In this document: positions 47,369 through 57,574 of the stretch, in pieces
How the letters are laid out: each line of letters starts with the position of its first letter
How positions within the stretch are numbered: the first letter of the stretch is position 1
Origin: Aquatica leii
Lineage: Eukaryota; Arthropoda; Insecta; Coleoptera; Lampyridae
Direction: 5' to 3'
DNA: 64,000 nucleotides
Assembly: GCA_035610365.1 (NCBI GenBank)
Contig: CM069432.1
Coordinates: 106,535,529-106,599,528 of the forward strand
Position numbers and translations under genes: made by a program
Notes under the pieces: generated by a model
What the model was told of the DNA's origin: nothing
The model's input: the letters and a program-made list of their open reading frames with translations, nothing else
Database searches by the model: none

Positions 47369-49986
47369 ATGGTTAATTCGTGTGTGTACTATCAATGTGT
47401 GCGAAATCGCAGAAATGACTCAAGTTTAAGTTTTTTTCGGTTTTCTGTAGAAAAGGAAAGGCGAGATATGTGCTTAATTAACTGCGGAAATTCTCAACTT
47501 TTTATCAGAAAACCAGTTACGGGAGAGGACGGTATGCGCTGAGCATTTTTGCGAACAACACTTTATAAACTCTAAAAAAAATAGGCTTGTTCATAATGCT
47601 GTTCCATTGCATTACAGAACTGGAAAACTACTACTCAACACTACAAACATCGCCTGAAATTTTATAAATAAAAAAAAATAACGCGCCAAGAGTGTACGAA
47701 ACATCTAAATTTTGCGGAAGTCCGTCTTATTTGGTTAAAAAAAAAATTGTGCCAGAGGAAACTCCGAGGGATTCAAGTTTAATAGAGGTTAACACATTTT
47801 ACATCGTTTATTTGATATCATTTAATTGTCTAAAATATTATGTTGAGTTATTTATTTACACACGAATATTCGCCTAATTTTGAGATATTTAACTTTTTTA
47901 TACTTTATTTGGCGAGTAAAAAATAAACTTTAAAACTCATTATACATTTTACTTATTTTTTTTAAATCAATGCTTAATTTAGTTTAAAATATGTTTTAAT
48001 TTTCAGGCCATACTGGATATGTCACCACCAACCAAACGCAGGAAACATCATAGTTCTACAGTACTGTGTGACAAAGTTAAAAAACTACAAAAACAAATGC
48101 TTGCTAAAAATTCTAAAATACATAGATTAAACAAGCAACTGGTGTTATCAAGACGTTCTAATTTAAATTTACTAGGTTTAAAATCAAAAAGTGTTTTATG
48201 AGACAAAAATTAAAGTTTTCACTGCCTTCTAAATCTACCATTATTTCGTGGTTGCGATTAAATCAACTTAATACAGGTACCAACTCAAAACTCTTTCAAA
48301 AACTGGCTGTCAAAGTTAAAAGTATGAGTGAAGACCAAAAACAGTGTGTTTTGTTATTGGACGAAATACATTTAAAGAAAGGTCTCGAGTACAACGCTTA
48401 TCAAGACCTAATTGAAGGGTTTGAAGATTTAGGACATCTTGGACGAACTAATAGAGTTGCTACTCATGCTTTAGTGTTTATGGTAAGAGGACTTCTTCAA
48501 AAATGGAAAATTCCCATTAGTTTCTATTTTTCATCAAGTTCCGTTAAACATGAACACTTGTATTTACTGATTATTGAAAACATAGAAGCATTACAAAAAA
48601 TAAGAGTTCAAGTGCGCTGTGTTACCAGTGATCAAGCAGCTACAAATAGATCAGCGCTTTCAAAGTTTGGAGTAACTGAAGAACGTCCATATTTTGTTGT
48701 AAATAATTCAAAAATTTTTGTAGTTTATGACGTATCTCATTTAATTAAAAGCGTACGAAATAACCTTTTGACAAAAGATTTTTATGTAGAAGACAAGAGT
48801 GTATCTTGGAAAGACGTGGAAGAAGCTTACAAAATAGACAAAGCGTCAAATACCGCAAGAGCTAAATTTGCAACGCAGGTATTCTCTAATACTATGAGTG
48901 CTACGATAAAAACTGCTGTTGGAACAGGACAGTTGCAAAGTAGCACAGCTCTTGATACAGCCTTGTTTTTAGAGAAAATGAATAATCTGTTTAATTGTTT
49001 GAACAGCCGAATGTTAAATGACCGAAATCCATACTCTTGTGCTCTGTCCGATAGGTTTCATCAAATAGAAAATTATTTAAAATATTCGTTAGAGTGGATT
49101 AAAACGTGGAAAATTTACACTATTAATGATCAGTTAAAAAATGGTGTACATTGCGTTAAAGGCTTGATTTTAACGATTCAGTCTGTTTTACTATTATGGG
49201 AAGACTTAAAAGTAGAAGGATACCATTTTTTACTAACAAGCAGGCTCAATCAAAATCCTTTAGAGAACTTATTTGCAACTCTTAGGTACAAAGGAAGTCA
49301 CTATTCCAATCCCACTGTTAAATCTTTTCGCCAAGCACTACAGTTCACAATGCTTGTTAAATTGCAGTGTCCTGGAGAAAATTCAAACTGTGAAGTAGAC
49401 GAAGTTTATACTGTCAACCTAGCTCACACACAGTCGTTAGAGAACAATTCATTCAGAACTGACGGGAATACATCACTTGTTGAAGAAACTCAAGATCTAG
49501 CAAATGCGAATAGCGATCTTAATATAAGTTTAGATAATATAGTAAGTAAAACCACAATAGAAAATCAAACACCCAGTTTACAAACTTGTGCTACTGTTTA
49601 CTTAGCTGGTTACGTTGTGCACAAAACTCTTCTACGTTTTAATTGTGAAGAGTGTAAAAGTATGTGTAGTAATAGGTAGTCTTTTAGTGCAAAAAGATGA
49701 ACTTTTCATATAAGAAAAAGATTATGGTTCCGGTGAGAGTGTAGCGTTTTTAAAGAAACCGTCAAGTGTATTAATAAAAATAGTGGCAATTTTACTGGAA
49801 CATTTTGAAAACTATTTTGAAACTAACAAATCACATAGAAATTTCAAGAAAACTTTATTAGCAAGCAGTATCGATACATTAAACGCAATAGTACCTGATT
49901 GGCTGAATGTAGAACATACGTGTTACCAGCACAAATTATTTTTATTTTTCTGCATTTACTTAAGTGTAAACTGCATAAGTCTTTAA
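47369..49986 (+). CDS. P-element-type THAP transposase, nearly complete, few breaks
   Basis: The N-terminal exon opens MVNSCVYYQCVRNRRNDSSL and carries the THAP C2CH zinc finger: CVYYQC, FFRFSVEK, then after a one-step frame change at about 47530 VCAEHFCEQHF and HNAVPLHY. Past an intron (acceptor 48006) a basic leader with leucine-rich helix (48019-48200) precedes the RNase H-like core at 48198-49679 (493 codons). Catalytic candidates are D55 (LLLDEIH), D145 (VTSDQAATN) and E356 (NPLENLF); YDVSHLIKSVRNN at 177-189 marks the start of the GTP-binding insert. The C-terminus has a C-x2-C pair (NCEECKSMC), then continues to 49986 past at least one further break ('VAILLEHFENYF..ASSIDTLNAIVPDWL'). 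P transposases bind GTP and cut at the inverted ends. Probably just inactivated; introns or sequencing error could explain part of the breaks. Confidence 0.8.
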
Positions 49987-50109
49987 AATAGCTATCACAA
50001 GACCTAAGAGCAGCCAAACAATTTCAAGTACAAAAAAAAATAAACCATTTAAAAAATGTTTAGAAGTAAAATCAAAAAATAAAGCTTTCAATGTAACCCT
50101 TTCAGATCC

Positions 50110-50420
50110 ACATTTATTTATTTATTTTACGGGCAAAATGCCCAATTTACAATAATATTGAACAAATAATTTAATAGTGTAAGACAGGTAATTAATTATT
50201 AAGTAATCATTAACTATAAACAAATAATTCATCAAAAGCAATGGTTATACTACAGACAGAAAGGTACATAATAAATTTAAAAATACTGAAATTTGAAAAA
50301 GAGTCCTACATCATAACACAACAAACAAGCAAAAGAGACGATGATTTATGGAAAATTAATCTAAGTACAAATTTTTTGGTAGAGGGCGAGAAAAATATCA
50401 TAATCAATGCTAGGCTAGGC
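50110..50420 (-). mobile_element. LINE 3'-tail insertion inside the P element (tentative)
   Basis: Read on the minus strand, 'TTGTAAATTGGGCATTTTGC' runs into CCGTAAAATAAATAAATAAATG at about 50113-50150, a 3' end typical of Jockey/CR1-group LINEs. The preceding 270 bp look like 3' untranslated sequence. No coding motif is seen and the right limit is a guess. Confidence 0.35.
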
Positions 50421-51722
50421 TAATTTACATTAGAATCCGTAATGTTTAAAGCATTTTTTAAACAAAATACGTATGTTTTTAAATTACATATTTTTGTAAA
50501 TTTAAAGACTTATATTATTGGTAAAAATTATAAGGACTATAATATTTTAATTATGTGTTGTTTTTTTTATAAATAAACGTGTAGGGGTTTTAACAAGAGT
50601 TAATAACTCTGTGCAGAAAATTCCCGGATTTTATTTTAAAAATTACCTGTGTAGGTATTATAAGGGCAATGACTTAATGTACATTTATTTCAAAGAAAAT
50701 TTCAGGTAAAATTGTTAGTTTTGTAAATGCTCATAATACAGAGATACATAATCAGTTTTTAAATATGCATAACATATTCCTTTATTTTTTTTTGTTCAGT
50801 TTTATTTGTGATCTCTTTTCTCGGAATTGCTATTTGATAAAAATAAAGATCGATAAACGCGATAAACGCGATAAACGATAGCAATCATTATTTAAAGTGA
50901 TCACTATGACCACCGATATTAATTACATATACACTAATTAAAATACTCAATTAACAGTTAAGAACACAGTTTTAAATTTAACCACCTTTTACATACAACA
51001 TTTGCGTGCGTGAATTAAAAGATGATAGTGCATATTCATAATTTTTTGTATAACTGTTAACGGTCTGTTAGAATTAATATAAATAGAAACATAAAGTTGA
51101 ATATCAACTTGTTTACTTTACTTGTCACAATTACTAAGGGTTGTGTTTCTGACCCGACCTTGAAAAGCATAAGCACAAATTTGTAGAACAGATGAAATTC
51201 CTAAATATTTTATCTTTTTCATGAAACAAACAAAATAACAGTTATGCAAACACCCTAGAAATATTTTAACGTCTGTAAGTGGAATCTGTCATTGCAAAAA
51301 GATATTCATGTAAATACGAATTAAATTTCAAAATCCTTTTTATAAAATCTTTATTATTTTATGTCAGTGCACACTTTTGAAGTAATATAAAGTTTGTAAA
51401 CTAAGCCATTTAGACGTCGACGGTTTTTAAACCTTTGACTTGTTCAAGTAAAGTGATTTATAAAAAAAAATTAAGAAGAATCTCAAATTAATTATTATGT
51501 AACTGATTTGTACTATATGGCAACACCGTTGAACAAAAAAGTTGTTGGTGTCTACTGGCGGATAAATACTTAACTATTCTCTGTTTTAGAAGGTCTAATA
51601 TGACTTCAACTTGCAAATTTATAGTCAAAGATAGATAGGCAACACAACTTGCACATATACGTTTTTAAACACTGCGTTACATCTCTTCCCTATTATATAC
51701 TCTTTGATTAAACAATGTTGCT

Positions 51723-52165
51723 TAATGCGAAGTAATAACATTCTGCTGAACTTTCATTGTTTATTATTTTGTAATGAATGAAATGGTCGGAAGCAAAAAT
51801 CATACACAGAGAGGAACATTGGTACAAACGGAAATTTAAAGAAGCAGCATTCATTAACAACAACAAAGAAATTTTCAGCCAACCAAGTGTCGAGATAAGC
51901 AACATATGGAAACCACTAATGGAACCTCTAAAACAACTTAAACTTTACTAAGTAATTTTGTTAATTAATCTGTTACGCTAAATTGATTTTGTACGCTTGA
52001 ACGCTTCATCGAACATGTCTTTAGTATATAAGCTCCAGTAGTTTCTAAGTTTGTTAGGTTTCACCTGATGACGATTGCAGATACCACAGCAATCGAAACG
52101 TTGTGTATATTCATTACAAAATAATAAACAATGAAAGTTCAGCAGAATGTTATTACTTCGCATAA
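51723..52165 (+). mobile_element. Second Penelope-like fragment, with inverted edge repeat and hammerhead-like core
   Basis: From about 51779 the plus strand reads KWSEAKIIHREEHWYKRKFK then EAAFINNNKEIFSQPSVEIS, IWKPLMEPL and a stop near 51953. This matches the end of a Penelope GIY-YIG endonuclease. At 52065-52099 lies CTGATGA, a GATTGC/GCAATC stem and GAAAC-GTT, a hammerhead-like core. A block of about 52 bp at 51725-51775 is repeated inverted at 52112-52163, as seen at edges of Penelope copies. The P element's right target duplicate lies directly to the left. Confidence 0.55.
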
Positions 52166-52443
52166 TATATATATAACCATTGAATAATAAGTGTAAGAAG
52201 AAATGCAACTTAAGGGGCGATATCGTATCGACTGCTTGGATCGAGATATAGAGGTCGCCACGTTCGTATTGGATCGAGATTTTTCAGTTCTTGCGTGTCT
52301 GTCGACTTGTAAACTTCGGGATTGAACTGAAAGTTTTTCTTGGGTTAACATTGCGATACGATTTTTGAAATTCTGGTAGTTGTAATGTTTGTTTGAACTT
52401 TTATTTAGTTTAAGTGTAAATATATTATTGATTTATTTTAAAA

Positions 52444-52714
52444 ATGGGAAAAGTTACAAATCCCGTTTGTGTTTATATTAATTGTGAAACTAATAATACC
52501 GAAAACAAAGGTACTAGTTTTTTTAAGTTTTTTATTAGTGATAAAGTGCGTGCTAAAGAATGTCGAAAAACTGTGAAAATATAAACATTGCTACAATGAA
52601 CTTGGAAAATTTAAAACAAAAGAAGATTTGCGGGAAGTACCTTCGGAGATAATTTATAACAACAAAAGGAAATTTTAAACACACTGCAGTTCTTGTTCTA
52701 CATCTTCTATCAGG
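52444..52714 (+). pseudogene. THAP-domain exon relic (second P-type copy or THAP gene)
   Basis: ATG at 52444 opens MGKVTNPVCVYINCETNNTE (C-x4-C pair) and SFFKFFISDKVRAKE. After frame changes it continues NCENINIATMNLENLKQ, ICGKYL (expected C-x2-H here reads C-x2-Y), EIIYNNKRKF and KHTAVLVLHLLS, ending at a donor-like G|GTAATA at 52715. This is a whole THAP zinc-binding module with about three frame breaks and a changed zinc ligand, so non-functional. It differs clearly from the 47369 THAP, so it is a separate lineage. A hAT element sits in the presumed intron. A 3' exon candidate at 54487 is in matching phase. Confidence 0.6.
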
Positions 52715-52847
52715 TAATATTTTTTATTTTGTTTTCTACCAAACGTTTAAAAATGGTTTAAATTAGCATCGGAAAATCTCCTTGTCCGGATTCTTTTTCT
52801 TTTTCTTGTTGCACAATTGTACAATAACTTAAAATAATTACTTTAAA

Positions 52848-54158
52848 GCAGGGCTGGGAACGCTATTATTTTCCACGATCAATGATCGCAATCAAGGTAT
52901 TCAGAATTAAGTAGTAATCGACTGTTGCTCAAAAATCGCTCGTGTAAAGTTAGTCATAAATTTAGCCATTAACATTCGATTTTCGTTTTCCGGGATACAA
53001 TAACGTTTAGAGCAATGTTGCCCAACCTTTTTTTGTCCGTGGGCCGGATTCATCATGACATACGATTTCGCGGGCCGGATTTTTTATAATTGCATATCTT
53101 AGTAACACCTTTTAACACCTTTGAAAGGAGCTCGCGGGCCGGATTGAGCTTCTTCGCGGGCCGGATTCGGCCCGCGGGCCGTAGGTTGGGCACCGCTGGT
53201 TTAGAGTATTGAAAATCAACATACCTAAGTATTTTTTAATATTGTTTCTAAACAATAAATTAATTAAAATTTGTTCATATTTAGATTTTAAAAAAATATT
53301 TACAAAAATTCACATAAGATAGAGACTACTGTAATGTTTTTTTTTCGACATGACATGGTATCTAAATTTTGATGCAAACTTACGAACAAATAGTTTAAAG
53401 CATTAATAAACAACATATTAAAAAATAAAAGTGTCGTTCTTTTGTAAATTAAATGTTTCCATTTGAAATTGACCCTGAAAAGATTATTGAGTAATTAGTC
53501 ATAACTCGTATTGATATTTGTCTCAAACATAAGATTTATGTATTAGAAATATATTTGCAACTCTTTTCAAATACGTATTGTCATTTGTAGTTAATGTTTA
53601 TTGTTTTTAACTTCCTGTGTTTTTATGATTTACCTTGGTGTTTATATAAAGCTAGGTATTTTCCCAAAATGCCGAATGTGTGACACAAATTTTACAAACG
53701 TTTTTTCCTAGAAGAGTTTTCCAATTCTCTTTGAAGAGAATACATTGTTAAATTTCTGTAAACAAAAAAAAATAAAATTCAATGTTTATGTGCATGTTAC
53801 TTTTTTATTAAAAAATTTGTATGTGGTTTAAAATTCTTACGAAGAAAAGAGCAAAGGGGTTTTTTACCTACTTACACAAAATTTTACGATTTTCCGTGAA
53901 CTACCTGCATACTCAAAGTTTATTATACATTTATTAAAGTAAATATTATAGGTAAAATCGTGTTATATTAGTCTTATTTGTTTTGATCAAGTTTATGCGA
54001 TAATTAAAAGTATGATTTCTTTTCCACAACCGCAATTGTTATTTTATAAGCGATGAATGATTGCGATCGTTATTGTATAGACGCTCGTCGCTCGATGATC
54101 GCGATCATTTTGCATAATGATCGATTCATCGTGATTAAAATGATCGTTTTGGCCATTG
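52848..54158. mobile_element. Non-autonomous hAT element, 1.31 kb
   Basis: It starts CAGGGCTGGGAACG and the reverse of its right end reads CAATGGCCAAAACGATCATT. Both sides share subterminal GATCA/ATCACGAT motifs (52888-52915, 54060-54150), typical of insect hAT ends. The 8-bp target duplicates CTTTAAAG (52840-52847) and CTTTAAAT (54159-54166) differ at one base. The interior has no transposase and holds a second hAT MITE at 53013. Confidence 0.7.
53013..53198. mobile_element. 186-bp hAT MITE, GC-rich, perfect 8-bp duplication
   Basis: The ends are CAATGTTGCCCAACC and, reversed, CAGCGGTGCCCAACC, with repeated GCGGGCCGGATT and GGCCCGCGGGCC inside. GTTTAGAG flanks both sides exactly (53005-53012 and 53199-53206). 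It inserted into the 52848-54158 hAT element and is younger than it. The GGCCCGCGG-type MITE is common across animals. It is a striking GC island here. Confidence 0.85.
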
Positions 54159-54486
54159 CTTTAAATGTTTTTTGTTGATGTTGGCATATGTCGAATAAAA
54201 ATATTGTATTTGTAAATGTTATGGATGCATTTTTTTAGCACCTTGTCTAAGAAATACTTACTTTTTAAAAAATAAAAAAAAATTATAAACAGAATTCATT
54301 TATGATTATTTTAGCATACTGAAAGCACTTCAATACAAATCCAACAATACATAAAATATTTTTACAATTGTTTAAAAAAATTCGCAAAAATATTTTGAAA
54401 ATACTAATACTAATTGCATTTTCAAAACTTAATTTTAAGATACTAACAACTTAATTTTTTTTACTTTTTGGGATTATTTTTTACAG

Positions 54487-54602
54487 AAGCTGTAATTGTT
54501 GATATGAACATCAACCTAAGATACTCAAATGTAGTAGTTTCTCAAACATACGAAAGAAGACGTCCATTGTTATTTATTGATGATGATCGTGATGACGAAT
54601 AA
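54487..54602 (+). CDS. Candidate terminal exon with acidic C-terminus
   Basis: A strong polypyrimidine tract and ACAG acceptor end at 54486. The open frame then reads AVIVDMNINLRYSNVVVS, QTYERRRPLLFIDDDRDDE and a TAA at 54600. Its phase fits the donor at 52715 of the THAP relic (G+AA = Glu). No family is recognised. It may be the old 3' exon of that THAP gene or chance. Confidence 0.25.
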
Positions 54603-54746
54603 ATTTATTCTTTCTACAGCTCCAGTTCACTAAACGAAGGTATAAGTAGACAAGCAATAATAAGTATTTTTTTAATATATATGTTTTATAGTTGAAGATA
54701 CGTCCTATAATATTTTGAAGATACTAGAACGACCACAGTGTGTTTT

Positions 54747-55423
54747 CAAATTCGGAATCTTTTTTCTTCTAATATTTACAATAATAATAATTTAAATAAA
54801 AGTGGAGTTTACAAATTAATTTGTTCTTGTAAAAAAATTTATATTGGTATGACACAAAGATCTTTTTAAACTAGACTTAATGAACATCTTAGATATTTAA
54901 AAAATAGTTCAAAATACATTAATAACGCAAATTCAGTAAAATCTACATTTGCACAACATGTTTTGGATAATCGTCATACTCTTTTTTCTTACAAATTATT
55001 TCATCATTTTAATATCAATAATAAACAAATTCTTGAATTACTAGAGTTCATTTATATTAAAATATCAAATAAATTTTTTTTGTTGAACTTTGAACTTAAA
55101 TTTTCTTAGATTTGTTTCAAAATTGCACCATCTTTCCTTTTTTAAAATAATTAACATTTAACATTTTGTAAAACTTACATTTTTTTAATTATCTAGTTAC
55201 ATATTTTCATATTTGAGATTGTTCAAAAAAATGTAAGTTAAAAAACTTTTTATAAGTTGTAAATATTTTTTGTAGACTTTTCTAAAGATGGGCTTGATTA
55301 TTTTAAAGCTCGAAACATATGTAAAATATACATTTTGAAAGTTAACGAATTTATTATTGGTGGACTAGTAATTTGAATAATTAAAAAAATTGACCAATAA
55401 CAATGAATCCCCTTAACAATTTA
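54747..55423 (+). mobile_element. Penelope-like element 3' end, copy B (GIY-YIG endonuclease)
   Basis: The frame starting about 54747 reads QIRNLFSSNIYNNNNLNK, then SGVYKLICSCKKIYIGMTQR (GIY-YIG core as GVY..YIG), LNEHLRYLKNSSKYINNAN, STFAQHVLDNRH, ILELLEFIYIKISNK. This is the endonuclease that follows reverse transcriptase in Penelope-like retroelements, 5' truncated and interrupted at least once. The 3' region holds CTAAAGA (55282-55288), a GGGCTT/AAGCTC stem and GAAAC (55312-55316), and ends like copy A at 40714-41250. Confidence 0.75.
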
Positions 55424-57570
55424 GTTTTAATTTAATTTGCATTGTTTTAGTTATTTCTGTCTTCGATTTATATTTTACGGGAATAAATAAATATTTAACT
55501 ATACATATTTTCTGTTTTCTTAAATATAATTGTGTCGTAACAATACAAGCTATTGTTTATGATATTAACCTGTTTTGAACAGGTAAACGGTAAACACAAA
55601 TATAGGAAGGGGGTAACTCGTACTTCATAACAAATAAGTAAGTTCGCAACATAAAAACCACGATTTTGCAGATGGCAGCAGGTCTTAGTCTATTACTTTA
55701 TGAAAAGAGGGGGTACAGACGGGTAAAAAAAAGAGAAACAAGAGAGATAAAGCTACAGTACGATTTTTAACACACTATTTGCGCCTCTTCTTAAATTATT
55801 ACTCAATGATATAACCTAAAATTAAGTCGCTAATCTTTTATACAACATATTTCAGTTATTATTTACGATTTCGCACTATTAATGGAAATATAGGCTTTTT
55901 AAGGATTGCTACGAGCAATGTATATCTCAAAATTTTCTAAGTTCGTTAAAAGAATTTCAAAAATACAACGAAAATACTCAAATTTGACTTCAATTTATTT
56001 CTGTGTTAATTAGATTTATGATTCCAGAATAGGAGGTTCCATGAAGTAACATGTAGAGAATCATATTTTTTAATCAGATTTCTGTAATTTTGTATGTAAA
56101 TGCAATAAACTTGTATAGAAAATTGGTTTAAAATTATACTGTGCCGCCATCTTTTACAACGCGTGACTTAAACCCCCTTTTAATAAATGACATTTTGTAG
56201 AAGCAACGTTATCAAAAAGTTTACGCAAATGGTTATTCCCATTGGAATAAATCGGTACGTCGAAACTTATTGGTGATATTATTATTTTACAGTACATTAC
56301 ATTCTTATTTATTATATATATTATTTTACATTATTACAAATGAAACAGATTCAACATTTTGAAATAATACAAACAATGATAACAAATTACGGGTCATATT
56401 AATTACAAAAAAGTATGTTTTTCTTTGTTCGTAACACTAGTCAGGAGTCGTTTTTTAATAATAATTGTAGTATTTAAAATAAAAATATACTCTTGATACT
56501 AGCAGAACTTAAGCGTCCATTAAAGATGTTTGTTTTGTAAAGGTTATCTGCTTATGCCACTTGCATCTTTACTTGCCTTGAAATGTCCCAATTAATTTTT
56601 GACTAAAAAGTCTATGTTTTAATACGCCATTTTATTCACTTAACTTTAAACACATTTGTGACAATTGACGTAGGTGCAAAAAGTCACCGAGATGGTGACG
56701 TGATCTCTATACTCAATATTAAGCTTAGCCAGCATAAAAGAAATAGTATCGGATTTAGTTAACGCAGTTTTAAAATAAACAACATGCATTTGAAAGAAAT
56801 GGTTTGTAATTGTATCCAACACTTCAAGTTATTGATGCAAATATCATGGGTGTTGATTTTAATAAATATTTAATTGCAATAAAGCTAAATACTTTTAGTT
56901 ACAAATGCTTCATATTAAGGCATTTCAGCAGGTATTTGACCCTGTTCAGATCAATAATAACGCTTATGTTTTAAAACACTTTTTAAAAAAAATCTGAAAT
57001 TCATTAGTAAATTACACGACACAGTAATAGTCGATTCAAAAAAAATGATTTGTTTGTAGTGAATATAACTAGGTATATAAAATCAACAAAATCTGTTCGT
57101 AATTACAAATACTACGAGTTTGGTAAAGCCAAACAATTTATTTAATATACAGAATTTATATTTGAGCAAATAAATTTCATTCAAATAAATACAGATTCTT
57201 AATTCAACGAAACACTCTTCCCTGTGTAGTATAAATTGAAAATGTACTTAAAATAAAATTGTTTTATTGTATTCTTTTGTTTTTAATGTTATTGTGCAAA
57301 GTACTGAAATTACTGATTAATTTGGCTGGAAAGTCAAACTGTAATTATTATTAGTTGCATTGCTTTGAAATTGAATAGAAAATGCAACTTTTTACGGTAT
57401 CGCACTAGAATTATAATTAACTTATTGTGTTTGCATGGTTAGTTTTTTATATTTTGAATTAAATTAGTGGAGTACAAAAAATATCAATTTTGCCGTAAAC
57501 CATGCGTTTATTTTTTTTCTTTTTACGATTCATACATACTATTGTCATACTTAGTTTACGACATCAAGTC
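55424..57570. other. AT-rich intergenic sequence
   Basis: No gene recognised. CTCTTCCCTGTGTAGTA at 57214-57230 resembles an outer end of a CACTG/CACAG TIR element, but no partner was found. Confidence 0.4.
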
Positions 57571-57574
57571 TGGA

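Larger units (their letters stand above)
46334..51706 (+). mobile_element. P-superfamily DNA transposon, both ends present (5.37 kb)
   Basis: A 25-bp terminal inverted repeat (46334-46358, beginning CAAAGAGTATATAATAGGG) is perfectly repeated in reverse at 51682-51706. Immediately outside, ATTAAAC occurs on both sides (46327-46333 and 51707-51713), matching the 8-bp target duplication of P elements if one base has changed. The interior carries a THAP exon (47369-47656), an intron with TTTTCAG acceptor at 48006, the transposase body (48007-49679) and a C-terminal part to 49986. A short LINE tail has inserted in the 3' region (about 50110). It is the most complete element in the window. Confidence 0.8.

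Noticed and set aside
57214-57230. CTCTTCCCTGTGTAGTA as an outer end of a TIR element or of a P element
   Set aside because: It resembles both the CACTG-type ends and, loosely, the 25-bp P end, but no partner end was found at a sensible distance.
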